NCBI RefSeq assembly: GCF_016862955.1
Contig: NZ_BONY01000035.1
Coordinates: 31,529-95,528 of the forward strand
Source of the DNA: Rhizocola hellebori
Lineage (GTDB): Bacteria; Actinomycetota; Actinomycetes; Mycobacteriales; Micromonosporaceae
Direction: 5' to 3'
Length of the DNA: 64,000 nucleotides
Shown: in pieces, positions 17,198-26,507 of the stretch
Numbering within the stretch: the first letter of the stretch is position 1
Layout of the letters: each line of letters opens with the position of its first letter
Program-made: the position numbers and the translations under genes
Notes under the pieces: generated by a model
Seen by the model: the letters and a program-made list of their open reading frames with translations, nothing else
Databases searched by the model: none
What the model was told of the DNA's origin: nothing

Positions 17198-18497
17198 GAG
17201 TGTGCAGGAAGGTGGCGATGTCCAGCTCCACCGGGGTTCCTTGACCGTCCCGGCGCACTCGCAACAGCTCGCCATCGTTGGAACCGGAATGACAGCGCCA
17301 CACGTCCGCGCTCTCCTGCGCGAAGCGCCACGGGGCGGCGGCCGGGCTGACCGGTTCCATGACCAGCTCCTCGCCGTCGTGGCGGGCGAGCAGCTGCCTG
17401 CCCATCCACCACCACACCCCGGCCAGCTCGTGCGGCTGGGCGGCCGGGGCCGGGCGCCACGGCTTGACCCGCGGCGGCTCCGCCTCCAGTACCAGATCCA
17501 GCAGGCTCGTGTTGAGCGCGGCGATCCGCAGCTCGTGCAGGGTGTAGGCGTTGGCGAACAGGATCGCCGCGGTCCGGCTCGGCCGGTGGACCAGCAGGTG
17601 GGCCAGGTAGCCCGGCATCGAACCACCGTGGCCGACGTAAATGCGCTCGCCCGACCTATACAGCTCCAGGCCCAGGCCATGCCCACCCGTCCACGACTCC
17701 AGGTCGCTGATGACCATCGGCGCGCACATCTCGGTGAGCGTGGCCGGATCGAGCAAACCCGGGTCCGGGTCGGCCAGGAACGCCGCCCACCTGGCCAGAT
17801 CGGCGGCCGTTGACCAGAGCTGGCCGGCGGGCGCCATCGCGGCCGTGTCGGTGCGCGGCTCCTCCCGCAGCGTGGCGTCCCACGGGTGCACGACGAAACC
17901 CCGGGCGAAAGGCTCCATCTCCATATGGCTGGTCCGGCTCATACCCAGCGGTTCGAGCAGGCGCTTGGAAAGCAGGTCGGTCCAGTCCAGCCCGGTCAGC
18001 CGGTTGGCCACCGCACCGAGCAGGCCATACGCCAGATTGGAGTAGTGATAGGTGCGCAGGGGAGGGTAGGCGATCTTGTCGGGGGTGAGCGCCCCCAGGA
18101 ACGTCTCCAGATCGGTGCCCTCGGCCCGTTCCCACCACTGCCCGTCCGGCTCGCGCTGCAGACCCGAGATGTGACCGAGCATCTGGCGCAGGGTGATGGC
18201 GCTGCCCACCGGCGTCCCCGGCAGGTGGCGATAAAGCAGATCCTCCAGGCTGAGCCGGCCCTCGTCACGCAACTGCATGATCATAACCGCGGTCAGCGTC
18301 TTGGTGATCGAGCCGATGCGGAACTGGGTATCGGCGGTCGGGACAGCGCCCGTCGCGGGGTCGCAGCCGTTGGCGCTGAAGTGGACCAGCGCGCCATCGC
18401 GGACGACCGCCGCCGCCAAGGCCGGGGCGCGGCCCCGCTCCTGGGCGCGGGCCACCAGGTCGTCCACCTTGCGTGCGGTCTGCGGGTTCAGCGTCAT
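17187..18497 (-). CDS. Serine hydrolase of the beta-lactamase / class C family
   Basis: 436 residues. Beta-lactamase-fold motifs: S63-I-T-K66 (SxxK), YSN at 151-153 (YxN), and HGG in YVGHGGSMPG (third motif). The C-terminal ~90 residues form an extra beta-rich domain (HELAGVWWWMGRQLLARHDG). No signal peptide, so it is a cytosolic EstB/AmpC-like esterase or peptidase rather than a secreted beta-lactamase; the substrate is unknown. The start is at ATG 18497 with AAAGGAGATCTG ahead, an excellent site; the longer frame upstream is not coding. Divergent from nfeD with a 112-base shared promoter region. Confidence 0.88.
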   Translation of the reverse strand: MTLNPQTARKVDDLVARAQERGRAPALAAAVVRDGALVHFSANGCDPATGAVPTADTQFRIGSITKTLTAVMIMQLRDEGRLSLEDLLYRHLPGTPVGSAITLRQMLGHISGLQREPDGQWWERAEGTDLETFLGALTPDKIAYPPLRTYHYSNLAYGLLGAVANRLTGLDWTDLLSKRLLEPLGMSRTSHMEMEPFARGFVVHPWDATLREEPRTDTAAMAPAGQLWSTAADLARWAAFLADPDPGLLDPATLTEMCAPMVISDLESWTGGHGLGLELYRSGERIYVGHGGSMPGYLAHLLVHRPSRTAAILFANAYTLHELRIAALNTSLLDLVLEAEPPRVKPWRPAPAAQPHELAGVWWWMGRQLLARHDGEELVMEPVSPAAAPWRFAQESADVWRCHSGSNDGELLRVRRDGQGTPVELDIATFLHTRQP

Positions 18498-18609
18498 CAG
18501 ATCTCCTTTCCCCACGACCAACGGCTGTTCGGCCGTCGACGTTATCGAACGAACGGCTGACTCTGCTTCCGGGCCCCAATTAGTGGCGCGAGCATGACAC
18601 GATCGACAC

Positions 18610-19041
18610 GTGGCAGACGTGGCAGATTGGATTTGGTGGCTCATAGCGGCGGTAATCCTCGTCCTCGCAGAGCTGTTCACCGGCACCTTCGTGCTGTTGA
18701 TGCTGGGCACCGGCGCGCTCGCCGCATCGATCGCGGGCCTGGCCGGCGCGCCCGGATGGGTCATGGTGCTGGTCTTCGCCGCGGTGTCGGCGCTCTCGCT
18801 CTGGCTGCTCCGCCCCTGGATCAACCGGCGCTTCTCCAAAGGCAAAGAGATGGGTTTGTCGGTCATTGAAGGAGCCGACGTGCTTGTCGTCGAGAGAGTC
18901 GACCGCGAGCACGGTATGGTCAAGATCGAGGGAGAGCTCTGGCGCGCGCGACCCTACGATGTGGGGCAAACTTATGAGCCCGGTGAGCGGGTCCGTGTGG
19001 TCAAAGTGGACGGCGCAACCGCGCTCGTATGGAGGGATTGA
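18610..19041 (+). CDS. NfeD family membrane protein
   Basis: 143 residues. Three membrane helices (about 8-28, 30-48, 52-70) followed by an OB-fold domain (VKIEGELWRARPYDVGQTYEPGERVRVVKVDG), the architecture of short NfeD (NfeD1b) proteins, partners of SPFH/stomatin proteins in lipid-domain organisation. The GTG start at 18610 lacks an obvious ribosome-binding site. Its stop codon overlaps the SPFH start by one base (TGATG). This corresponds in position to M. tuberculosis Rv1487. Confidence 0.88.
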   Translation: MADVADWIWWLIAAVILVLAELFTGTFVLLMLGTGALAASIAGLAGAPGWVMVLVFAAVSALSLWLLRPWINRRFSKGKEMGLSVIEGADVLVVERVDREHGMVKIEGELWRARPYDVGQTYEPGERVRVVKVDGATALVWRD

Positions 19042-20060
19042 TGAACGAACTCCTGCTGATCGTGGTCGGGGCGATAGCCCTGATCATTGTGATCACGCTG
19101 GTCAAGATGGTCAAAATCGTGCCGCAGCAACGCAATGACGTTGTCGAGCGGCTCGGTAAGTACAACCGCACGCTGACACCCGGCCTGAACATCCTGGTGC
19201 CATTCATCGACCAGGTGCGCACGAAGGTGGACCTGCGCGAGCAGGTGCAAAGCTTCCCCCCGCAACCGGTGATCACCTCCGACAACCTCGTGGTCTCCAT
19301 CGACACGGTGCTGTATTACAAGGTGGTCGAGCCGGTGCGGGCCACGTACGAAATCGCCAACTTCATTCAGGCGATCGAACAGCTCACGGTCACCACCCTG
19401 CGTAACGTCATCGGCTCGATGGACCTGGAGCGCTCGCTCACCAGCCGTGACGTGGTCAACAGCCAGCTCGCCTCGGTGCTCGACGAGAACACCGGCCGCT
19501 GGGGCATCAAGGTGACCCGGGTGGAAATCAAGGCGATCGAGCCGCCGCCGAGCATCCGCGACGCGATGGAAAAGCAGATGCGGGCCGAGCGGGACAGGCG
19601 CGCCGCGATCCTCAACGCCGAAGGTGTGAAGCAGTCGCAGATCCTCACCGCCGAAGGTGAGAAGCAGGCCGCCGTGCTGCGCGCCGACGGTGACCGGCAG
19701 GCTCGCATCCTGCAAGCCGAAGGTCAGGCCAAGGCGATCAAGCTCGTGGTCGATGCCATCCACGTGTCCGAGCCGGACAACAAGGTCATGGCTTGGCAGT
19801 ACCTGCAAGCGCTGCCGCAGATCGCGGCGGGCGCCTCGAACAAGCTGTGGATCATCCCGGCTGAGGTGACCAAGCTGCTGGAAGGCATCTCCAACCGGTT
19901 CGGCGATCTAAGTGAGTCACCGGAAGCCGTCGCAAAGGCGAAGGTGGCCGGAGACGAAGCCGAGCGCGAGGTGGCCCGGATGTCCGAGGCCGCCGCCAAA
20001 GCGGTACGCGAGATCGAATCAGAGGCCGAGCGGACACCGCCTCCGGCGGCCGCGCCGTAA
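19041..20060 (+). CDS. SPFH/Band-7 (stomatin/flotillin-like) protein
   Basis: 339 residues. One N-terminal membrane helix (3-25), SPFH domain (~28-200, with VPQQRNDVVERLGKYNRTL and the TLRNVIGSMDLERSL segment), then a coiled-coil of heptad-like repeats (LNAEGVKQSQILTAEGEK, AAVLRADGDRQARILQAEG), and an Ala/Glu-rich tail. Stomatin-like proteins oligomerise at the membrane and often govern a protease or NfeD partner. ATG 19041 is served by GGAGGGATT inside the nfeD end, giving translational coupling. Confidence 0.92.
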   Translation: MNELLLIVVGAIALIIVITLVKMVKIVPQQRNDVVERLGKYNRTLTPGLNILVPFIDQVRTKVDLREQVQSFPPQPVITSDNLVVSIDTVLYYKVVEPVRATYEIANFIQAIEQLTVTTLRNVIGSMDLERSLTSRDVVNSQLASVLDENTGRWGIKVTRVEIKAIEPPPSIRDAMEKQMRAERDRRAAILNAEGVKQSQILTAEGEKQAAVLRADGDRQARILQAEGQAKAIKLVVDAIHVSEPDNKVMAWQYLQALPQIAAGASNKLWIIPAEVTKLLEGISNRFGDLSESPEAVAKAKVAGDEAEREVARMSEAAAKAVREIESEAERTPPPAAAP

Positions 20061-20073
20061 TTCGCTTTAAGTC

Positions 20074-20104
20074 GCGGGCCGGTGGCATGTTGCCGCCGGC
20101 CCGC
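20074..20104 (+). terminator. GC-rich hairpin after the SPFH gene
   Basis: Arms 20074-20086 and 20092-20104 form a 13-bp stem with one G-T pair and a 5-base loop. There is no U-tract, so it would work as a hairpin-only (actinobacterial) terminator or as a 3'-end stabiliser. It sits only 25 bases before the GTG of the RNA methylase. Confidence 0.5.
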
Positions 20105-20128
20105 TTCGCGTCCTGGCAAGATGCTCGC

Positions 20129-20926
20129 GTGGAGCTGATCACCGACCCGGCCGACGAGCGGATCGCCGACTATCGCGCCCTGACCGACGTCGAGTTGCGC
20201 ACCCGATGGGAGCCACCGCACGGCCTGTTCATCGCCGAGGGCGAGCTCGTTTTGCGGCGGGCTCTTCGCGCTGGGTACCGGCCGCGGTCCTTTCTCGTTG
20301 AGGCGAAACGGGCCGGGCAGATCGCCGACCTGTCCGGGGCGCCGACCTACGGTGCTTCGGCGCAGGTGCTGCAGGAGATCACCGGCTTCAATGTGCACCG
20401 TGGGGTGCTTGCCAGCTTCCACCGCCAGCCACTGCCCCCGGCCTCGGAAGTGCTCGCCGCCGCCCGCCGCGTGGTGATCCTCGAAGACGTGAACAACCAC
20501 ACCAATCTCGGCGCCATCTTCCGGGGCGTGGCGGCGCTTGGCGTCGACGCCGTGCTGCTCTCCCCGACCTGCGCCGACCCGCTCTACCGGCGCAGTGTGC
20601 GGGTCAGCATGGGCGAGGTCTTCGCCATCCCCTACGTCCCGCTAGCCGAGTGGCCCCAGGGTCTCCAGCTCGTCCGCGACGCGGGCTACACGGTCCTCGC
20701 CATGACGCCGGGCCCGCAAAGCGTGCCCCTACAGGAACTCACCGCCGCGCAGCGGCTGCGGCCCGCGCTGCTCCTGGGCGCGGAAGGCCCCGGCCTGACC
20801 CCAGCCGCCCTCGCCGCCGCCGACGTCCACGTGCGCATCCCCATGCGCCGCGGCGTCGACTCCCTCAACGTCGCCGCCGCCACCGCCGTCGCCTGCTGGG
20901 AACTCACCCGCACCGATCCGCTCTAG
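20129..20926 (+). CDS. TrmH/SpoU-family RNA 2'-O-methyltransferase
   Basis: 265 residues. N-terminal substrate-binding part (LFIAEGELVLRRALRAGY) followed by the SPOUT knot domain: motif 1 LEDVNNHTNLGAIFRGVAAL, motif 2 LLLGAEGPGLTP, motif 3 IPMRRGVDSLNVAAATAVA. These are the three SpoU motifs, so it transfers a methyl group from SAM to a ribose 2'-OH in rRNA or tRNA; the site cannot be assigned (relatives include TsnR and RlmB). The GTG start is inferred from the family N-terminus; an ATG eight bases upstream is in another frame. Confidence 0.88.
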   Translation: MELITDPADERIADYRALTDVELRTRWEPPHGLFIAEGELVLRRALRAGYRPRSFLVEAKRAGQIADLSGAPTYGASAQVLQEITGFNVHRGVLASFHRQPLPPASEVLAAARRVVILEDVNNHTNLGAIFRGVAALGVDAVLLSPTCADPLYRRSVRVSMGEVFAIPYVPLAEWPQGLQLVRDAGYTVLAMTPGPQSVPLQELTAAQRLRPALLLGAEGPGLTPAALAAADVHVRIPMRRGVDSLNVAAATAVACWELTRTDPL

Positions 20927-20999
20927 CCGCTGGCTCCGGCGTGCGTCAGCTTCCTGCTAGCGCGAGCTGGTAGGGCGTCTTGGTGGGTAAAGTGCGATC

Positions 21000-22601
21000 A
21001 TGTTCCCGACCGTGCGTGAGGTGATGGCGCTGGACTCCATGCGAGTCGGCGAACCTCGGCTGGTGGCGGGGGAGCGCGGGCTCGATCGGCCGGTGCGCTG
21101 GGTGCACTCGGCAGAGGTACCAGACATAGCAAGCTTGTTAAAGGGCCGGGAGCTGGTCTTGACCACGGGTGTGGCGCTGCCCGCGGAAGACGCGGGGATC
21201 CGAGCGTTCATCCAGGATCTCGTTGATGTCGGGGTTTCGGGGCTGGTCGTCGAATTGGGGCGGCGATATTCGGCCTCGGTCCCGCGGGTGATGGTGGCGG
21301 CCGCGGAGAAGCTGGGGCTGCCGCTGATCGAGCTGCGCCGGCCGACGCCGTTCGTGCCGATCACCGAGGCGGTGCATGCGCTCATCGTCGACTCCCAGCT
21401 GACCGAGCTGCGTGCCACCGAGGAGATCCACCAGCGGTTCACCGAGCTGAGCGTCGAAGGCGCGGAACCGACCGAGGTCGTGCACCAAGCCGCCCAGCTG
21501 AGCGGATGCCCGGTGGTGCTGGAAAACCTGGCCCGCCAGGTGCTCGCCTTCGACACCGCAGGCGACCGGGCCGCGCTGCTGCTGGACAACTGGGAGCAGC
21601 ACTCCCGTCGCATTCAAACCAAGGGCCGCACCGGGTACGACCCGGATGCCGGCTGGCTCGGCACCATGGTTGGCGCGCGCGGGCACGACTGGGGCCGCCT
21701 GCTGCTGCGCTTCGACGGCGCTCAGCCGCCGACCCGGCTCGTCATCGTGCTTGAACGCGCCGCCTCCACCCTCGCGCTGGGCCGGCTCATCCAGCGCGAT
21801 GCGGAAGGCCTGGAACGCCAACTGCACGGCACCCTGCTTTCGGCCCTGCTCGAGCACACCCTGCCCGTCGACGAGGTGGCTCTGCGCGCACGAGCCCTCG
21901 GCATCACCCTGGAACGGCGCCGCCTGGTCGGTGTCGCGTTCCGGCTGCGCGGCGACGAACCCATGGAACCCGACAGGCTGCGCGACCTTTCCGAGGCGGT
22001 CAGCCATGCCGTCCGCGAGTCCGCACTGGATGGTTTGACCAGTCCCCTCAACGGTTCCGCCGTCGGCGCTCTGGTGGCGGTCAAACCCGGCTTGGACGAA
22101 TCCGCCGCGCTGGGGGAGCTGGCCGCATCCCTGCGCCGCCATACAAAACTAGCCCTCATCGTGGCCGCCGGGTCCGGAGTGGACAGTCTGCGCGAGGCGC
22201 GCCGCTCCCTCATCGAAGCCCGCCAGGTCGCCGAAGCCGCCCGCCACGACCCCGCCTCCGCCATCTCTGTGCACCGCCTGCCCAACGTCGGGCTGGCCGG
22301 CCTGCTCTACCTCCTGCGCGACGAACCGCGACTGCAAACCTTCGTCGAACGCCAACTCGGGCCTCTGCTCCAACACGACGCCCAGCACCCGCGCGAGCCG
22401 CTGCTGCCCACTTTGCGCGTCTATCTGGATTCCGGGCGAAACAAGTCCACCGCCGCGATGTCCGCGCACATGTCCCGGCCGGCCTTCTATGATCGGCTCG
22501 CTCGTATCAACAGAATCCTGGGCGTCGACCTGGAATCGGTGCAGGTGTGCCTTTCGTTGCATGTGGCTTTGGTGGCGCTAGACGCGATGCGCAACGCCTA
22601 A
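21000..22601 (+). CDS. PucR-family transcriptional regulator
   Basis: 533 residues. PucR N-terminal ligand-sensing domain (MFPTVREVMALDSMRVGEP to ~125, with ELVLTTGVALP), a GGDEF-like/GAF-type central region, and a C-terminal PucR HTH (STAAMSAHMSRPAFYDRLAR at about 487-506 followed by INRILGVDL). Such regulators in actinobacteria control purine, proline or amine catabolism. The convergent neighbour is an amino-acid-oxidase-type flavoprotein whose end overlaps this gene by 24 bases; amino-acid or amine regulation is therefore possible, but the pair is convergent, so no direct operon relationship. Confidence 0.88.
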   Translation: MFPTVREVMALDSMRVGEPRLVAGERGLDRPVRWVHSAEVPDIASLLKGRELVLTTGVALPAEDAGIRAFIQDLVDVGVSGLVVELGRRYSASVPRVMVAAAEKLGLPLIELRRPTPFVPITEAVHALIVDSQLTELRATEEIHQRFTELSVEGAEPTEVVHQAAQLSGCPVVLENLARQVLAFDTAGDRAALLLDNWEQHSRRIQTKGRTGYDPDAGWLGTMVGARGHDWGRLLLRFDGAQPPTRLVIVLERAASTLALGRLIQRDAEGLERQLHGTLLSALLEHTLPVDEVALRARALGITLERRRLVGVAFRLRGDEPMEPDRLRDLSEAVSHAVRESALDGLTSPLNGSAVGALVAVKPGLDESAALGELAASLRRHTKLALIVAAGSGVDSLREARRSLIEARQVAEAARHDPASAISVHRLPNVGLAGLLYLLRDEPRLQTFVERQLGPLLQHDAQHPREPLLPTLRVYLDSGRNKSTAAMSAHMSRPAFYDRLARINRILGVDLESVQVCLSLHVALVALDAMRNA

Positions 22602-23537
22602 CTCCTTCACCAACTCGAGAACCGTTGCCGCACAACCCCAGGAGAGCGTCACGCCAGCGCCGCCGTGACCGTAGTTGTGGATGATGTTGCCTTCTTCTTC
22701 AAGGCGCACTTCCTTTCTTGAAGGTCGGACGCCGACCCGATTCTCGATCACCTTGGCTTCGGCCAGGCGGGGTTCGATCCGGGCGCAGCGTTTGACAATC
22801 TCGCGGGCTACCTCAGGGTCAGGCTCCAGACTGCCGCTGTCCCTCGAGGTACAACCTCCGAGTACGACATGGTCGCCCTGCGGTAGCCAATAGAGAAGGT
22901 CCTCTTCACGTTCCTCGCAATCCTGGAAGAAAGTCGTGAGACCGGGATTATTGACCACCACGAGCTGTCCCCTGGCGGGCATGATGAGATCATCGCCGCA
23001 CAGTTCGCGGGCACCCACTCCTGTGCAATTGATCACGATGCGATCCCTCGCCAGGTCATGCAGCGAATCAATCTTCCGTAGCTGAACTTCCACTCCTACG
23101 CGGGCCAAACGAGCGGCCAGGTAGTCGAGATACACCGGCATGTCCAAGATGGGCATCTCATACCACCAGCCCACGAGATATCCTCCTGGAAGCTCGTTTT
23201 GGTGACATAGCCGAAATGAGTTGAGCTTTTCTGTCCAATTCGGAGCGGCCGTTGGCACACGCGAAGCGTCAATGCCCCCGACGATTCGCACGCCGGTGTG
23301 GTCCTGGTTTGCCAACTCCGCGAGGATCGCAAGAGTGACCTCGCTCCACTCAGTTGCTCGCTCATGATTGACGAGATAGGGGGACCAGCACGCCCCCGCC
23401 GCTGCTGAGGTGGTTTGTCTTGGCGGCATCGCGGAGGAGATCTCCACCTCGATTCCCGCCTCGGCGAGGACGACGGCGGTGGTCATGCCGGAGACGCCGG
23501 CGCCAACTACTGACACTGGCTGGTCACTGTTGCCCAT
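22578..23537 (-). CDS. FAD-dependent D-amino-acid oxidase-type protein
   Basis: 319 residues, the length of D-amino-acid oxidases (DAO/DASPO family). Rossmann dinucleotide motif VVGAGVSGMT at 10-19, TTSAAAGACWSPY after it, a Cys/His-rich active-site region, VGVRPSRKEVRLE (substrate-carboxylate Arg) and the C-terminal FAD motif YGHGGAGVTLSWGCA. It would oxidise D-amino acids to 2-oxo acids with H2O2 release. No targeting signal for peroxisome-like context is relevant in bacteria; cytosolic. Base composition begins to drop here, so it may belong to the edge of the accessory island to its right. Confidence 0.85.
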   Translation of the reverse strand: MGNSDQPVSVVGAGVSGMTTAVVLAEAGIEVEISSAMPPRQTTSAAAGACWSPYLVNHERATEWSEVTLAILAELANQDHTGVRIVGGIDASRVPTAAPNWTEKLNSFRLCHQNELPGGYLVGWWYEMPILDMPVYLDYLAARLARVGVEVQLRKIDSLHDLARDRIVINCTGVGARELCGDDLIMPARGQLVVVNNPGLTTFFQDCEEREEDLLYWLPQGDHVVLGGCTSRDSGSLEPDPEVAREIVKRCARIEPRLAEAKVIENRVGVRPSRKEVRLEEEGNIIHNYGHGGAGVTLSWGCAATVLELVKELGVAHRV

Positions 23538-23661
23538 CTGTCTAGGCTAACGTCAAGGTCGATCTGACGGAGGAACGTCACTCGGATGGTTGCGCAGGTG
23601 CTTGTAGCACCAAGCCATCATTGGTAGACCTATACGATATTCATTCGTCTGGAGTACGCGA

Positions 23662-24597
23662 ATGATACTGATCGGCGAGGTCCACACCGGATTGCTACGC
23701 AACTCGACGGCCCTGACCGCGGGTGCCTCAGCGACGTTGCTCGGGTTCAAGCCTGGGTCGCCTGCGCAATATGGCGAGCGGCCGGTGCGCTTCGCGCGGT
23801 CACCGGAGCTGCTGACCGGGGTGGACTGTGCCCTCGCCAGCATAGGGGCCGTCCCGCGCGGGATTGGCACGGTCGGGTCCCGAGCATCCGTTATAGGTGG
23901 GCAGATTCTGCTTAGCTCCTCGTATGCCACGATCACCCCCTCAGGGGCGAGCCGAAGGCTGACCTGGTCACACTATCTCTCCCGTCCCGGCGTGATCGAA
24001 GTACTCGGGCGAGTGCAGGCACGAGCTTTGTGCTCCGGATTTCTGCGAGCCGCCATTCCGCCACCCACATTGGATCTGGGTGCGGTTAATGCCCGAATTA
24101 TCAGAGAAGTGCAGACGCGTCCCGGGCTCAACCGCCGATCTGCATTCCGGGCACAGTCGACACGCCTTCGCTGGGCGGCCATCGCGGATTCAGCCGAGAC
24201 GGGAAACGTTGTCTTTGCACTGCGGCGCAATGGGCTGCGCACCGTTGAGCTCCACTGTGGTGGCGAAGAACCGGCGGAGCTGATCGCGCTCTGCGAAGAC
24301 CTTGCGCTGCACGATTGGCTTCTCAGCACGCTCCTGAAACTGATTGACCACAGCATGATCGGCGCAGCACCGCGTCGTGAGGCAATCGCACGTCTGATCC
24401 CAGCCATGGATTTCATACTCCACCTTTGGATGCCGGGAGTGCGCCTAGGCGAGCAAGCTAAAGCTTTCTGGCGAGCGCTGGATCAGCAAGCTGCGCTGTC
24501 GAAGCAGTGGCAGGCGTCGGTCGATCGAGTTCGTGATCAGTTTTCCATGGCGACCATCACTCGACTGCTGGCGTCCCACTCCTTCGACCATAGTTGA
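23662..24597 (+). CDS. SCO2521 family protein (unknown function)
   Basis: 311 residues beginning MILIGEVHTGLLRNSTAL. I recognise this opening, the LTGVDC and RGIGTVGSRASVIGGQIL segments and the overall length as the family named after S. coelicolor SCO2521. No known domain, no membrane helix. GGAG lies eight bases before the ATG. It is the first gene of the AT-rich island, on the plus strand, and is followed after 7 bases by a membrane protein gene, so those two are an operon. In most genomes SCO2521 stands next to SCO2522-2525; here those four lie just downstream on the opposite strand. Confidence 0.75.
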   Translation: MILIGEVHTGLLRNSTALTAGASATLLGFKPGSPAQYGERPVRFARSPELLTGVDCALASIGAVPRGIGTVGSRASVIGGQILLSSSYATITPSGASRRLTWSHYLSRPGVIEVLGRVQARALCSGFLRAAIPPPTLDLGAVNARIIREVQTRPGLNRRSAFRAQSTRLRWAAIADSAETGNVVFALRRNGLRTVELHCGGEEPAELIALCEDLALHDWLLSTLLKLIDHSMIGAAPRREAIARLIPAMDFILHLWMPGVRLGEQAKAFWRALDQQAALSKQWQASVDRVRDQFSMATITRLLASHSFDHS

Positions 24598-24604
24598 GGT
24601 GCGA

Positions 24605-25537
24605 ATGTCCGGGCTTTCCCAACAGCAATTGGCACGCAGGTTACTCGTCACAGTGGCCGGAGGTTCGGTCGCATTCGTCTTTGCCACCTTGGTTTCCCAG
24701 ACCTATGCGTATTCGATAGCGGCATCGGTCTTTGTAGGCGGGGTGCTGTTCATTTCCGTGTACCTGGTGGAGGTCGAACAGCGCCTGGCCCAGCTCGAGT
24801 CCGGGCTCAGGGACGGGTTCACCGGGATAAATGAGGCAACGGAGCTTTTTGGGCGGCTCGAGGCGTCCAAGTTGCGTACGGACACGATGACCCAGCTGGT
24901 AGTGCACTCCACCAAGATCCACGCCGAGACCCATCGGTTGGCATTCAAGTTCGCCCAAGCCGAGATCAGTCGCCTCGCGAAGACGCTTAAGGAGCTCAGT
25001 CAAGGTAGCGACGTGCCTTATGAAGGGGAGGATCGCGACTGGATGCTGGGGCTGACCGCCAATGCGGAGATCTCGATTGACGCCATAAGCCTGACGACGA
25101 TGGACGCTGGAATTGATGGTGGCCTATGGATGTCGGATCTTGGCCAGCGCTACCTCCAAGCACAGCTGGACGCGGTTCGGCGAAAGGTGCGGATCCGGCG
25201 GATCTTCGTCACCGATCGATCGGCAGCCACGGATTCGCGGGAGTTTCTGGAAAAGACCGGGTTCTACGCCATCTACAAGATGCACATGAACATCGGGATA
25301 GATGTCAGGGTTCTGGACGCGTCGGACGCGCCGGGAACTCGCGCGCACACCATGTTCGACTTCATCGTCTTCGATGGGTCCATCAGCTATGAGTCGACGC
25401 CGGCCGCCGTGAACACCTCCAAGACCCAGCCCATTATCATCAACACACGCTTGATACAGGACGAGGAAAGAGTCAATGAGCGGGTTCAGCGCTTCGAGGA
25501 GCTTTGGAGCGCCGCCCAACTGATCGATCTTCGATAG
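24605..25537 (+). CDS. Two-TM membrane protein with coiled coil and PLD-like cytosolic domain
   Basis: 310 residues. Two membrane helices (about 11-30 and 34-53), a coiled-coil stretch (53-110, LVEVEQRLAQLESGL), then a soluble domain with the pattern LWMSDLGQRYLQAQLDAVRR, VRIRRIFVTDRSA, GIDVRVLD, MFDFIVFDGSISYES. That strand-helix order resembles a phospholipase-D-superfamily half, but there is no HxKxxxxD motif, so it would be a non-catalytic sensor. ATG 24605 has GAGG in the preceding stop region (TGAGGTG). Cotranscribed with the SCO2521 gene; not a usual member of the SCO2521-2525 set. Its 3' end overlaps the SCO2522 gene by 65 bases. Function unknown. Confidence 0.7.
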   Translation: MSGLSQQQLARRLLVTVAGGSVAFVFATLVSQTYAYSIAASVFVGGVLFISVYLVEVEQRLAQLESGLRDGFTGINEATELFGRLEASKLRTDTMTQLVVHSTKIHAETHRLAFKFAQAEISRLAKTLKELSQGSDVPYEGEDRDWMLGLTANAEISIDAISLTTMDAGIDGGLWMSDLGQRYLQAQLDAVRRKVRIRRIFVTDRSAATDSREFLEKTGFYAIYKMHMNIGIDVRVLDASDAPGTRAHTMFDFIVFDGSISYESTPAAVNTSKTQPIIINTRLIQDEERVNERVQRFEELWSAAQLIDLR

Positions 25538-26507
25538 TGAGCTCCCACGGTTCTTGAGGGGCAAAGACATAGCCGATTCGCTCAACGACAGTGCCTGCGA
25601 GCCGCAGCTTGTCGCCTTTTGCCTGACTGGCGAGCTGCGTCGCGGCGGCGCCGTCGACCGCAATCTGGCTTAGCACCGTCCTTACCGCGTCTTCTATAGG
25701 CAAGAAGCGCTCGGCAATTACCGACAGCGTGCTGTATGCACTGAACGGCGAGGCGTTGTGATTCAGTTTGATCACGCCGGGTAAGGCCTGCCAGCTCGTG
25801 GGCCAGGGCGCCGACCACTGCTGCGGCTGGAGCAAAGGCAGACCGTTGGCGCGCAACAGGCCCAGCCTTGCCAGTTGCCAGACGGCCGCAAGGAATGGGC
25901 ACGAGTAGACGCGGCCGCCCTCTTGATCGTTCCACAGTTCGACATCAATAAAGATCGAATGCCGGTTGGCCGCGCTTTCCGACGGTGGCTGCCATCGTCG
26001 CGGTTTCATGGCTACCGCCGGACCGGAGGGCGAGCGTCTGCCGTTAGAAAGCCAACCGCTCGCCGCAGCCGCAGGGCGGGCACCGTTGCTGGAAGGATGC
26101 GGCTCGGCCACGATCTGAGCCGCCACTAGCTCTGCGATGGCAACACCGGACTCCACGGCGCAGCTCGATTCGCGCGCGAGATAGTCGATTGTGAGACCAG
26201 CGTCGTCGGCCGCGGCTAGCACCATAGGAATGATCTCCGCAGGCGAGCTGTCCGGTGAGAAGTAGTCATCGATCAGGTAGCAGGTGCTGATCCTAGGGCG
26301 ATCGGCACCGGAACTGTTCGCGCACCACCGCACAGCCTGCTCTACCCAAGGCGCCACACCTGTGAATCGTTGCCGGACGGTCGCCTGGCCAGACTCGAGG
26401 TCTTCCATGTAGAGATGTCCCACCTCGACCGATAGGTGGGACATAGGTACAGAACGGGTTTTACTTTCGCCGGTGGCTTCGATAAAGGCGGCGGTCGGCT
26501 CGGTCAA
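25473..26507 (-). CDS. SCO2522 family protein (unknown function)
   Basis: 344 residues. Core segments HLSVEVGHLYMEDLE, RISTCYLIDDYFSPDSSPAE, LTIDYLARESSCA and GRVYSCPFLAAVWQLARLGL fit the SCO2522 family. A low-complexity Ser/Ala/Arg linker (about 140-175) separates two halves. Three Cys in CYLIDDYF/ESSCA/YSCPFL positions are candidates for a metal or redox site. Start is TTG 26507, overlapping the SCO2523 stop by four bases (TTGA); ATG 26444 is a later alternative without a ribosome-binding site. Last gene of the minus-strand SCO2525-2524-2523-2522 operon. Confidence 0.75.
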   Translation of the reverse strand: MTEPTAAFIEATGESKTRSVPMSHLSVEVGHLYMEDLESGQATVRQRFTGVAPWVEQAVRWCANSSGADRPRISTCYLIDDYFSPDSSPAEIIPMVLAAADDAGLTIDYLARESSCAVESGVAIAELVAAQIVAEPHPSSNGARPAAAASGWLSNGRRSPSGPAVAMKPRRWQPPSESAANRHSIFIDVELWNDQEGGRVYSCPFLAAVWQLARLGLLRANGLPLLQPQQWSAPWPTSWQALPGVIKLNHNASPFSAYSTLSVIAERFLPIEDAVRTVLSQIAVDGAAATQLASQAKGDKLRLAGTVVERIGYVFAPQEPWELTIEDRSVGRRSKAPRSAEPAH

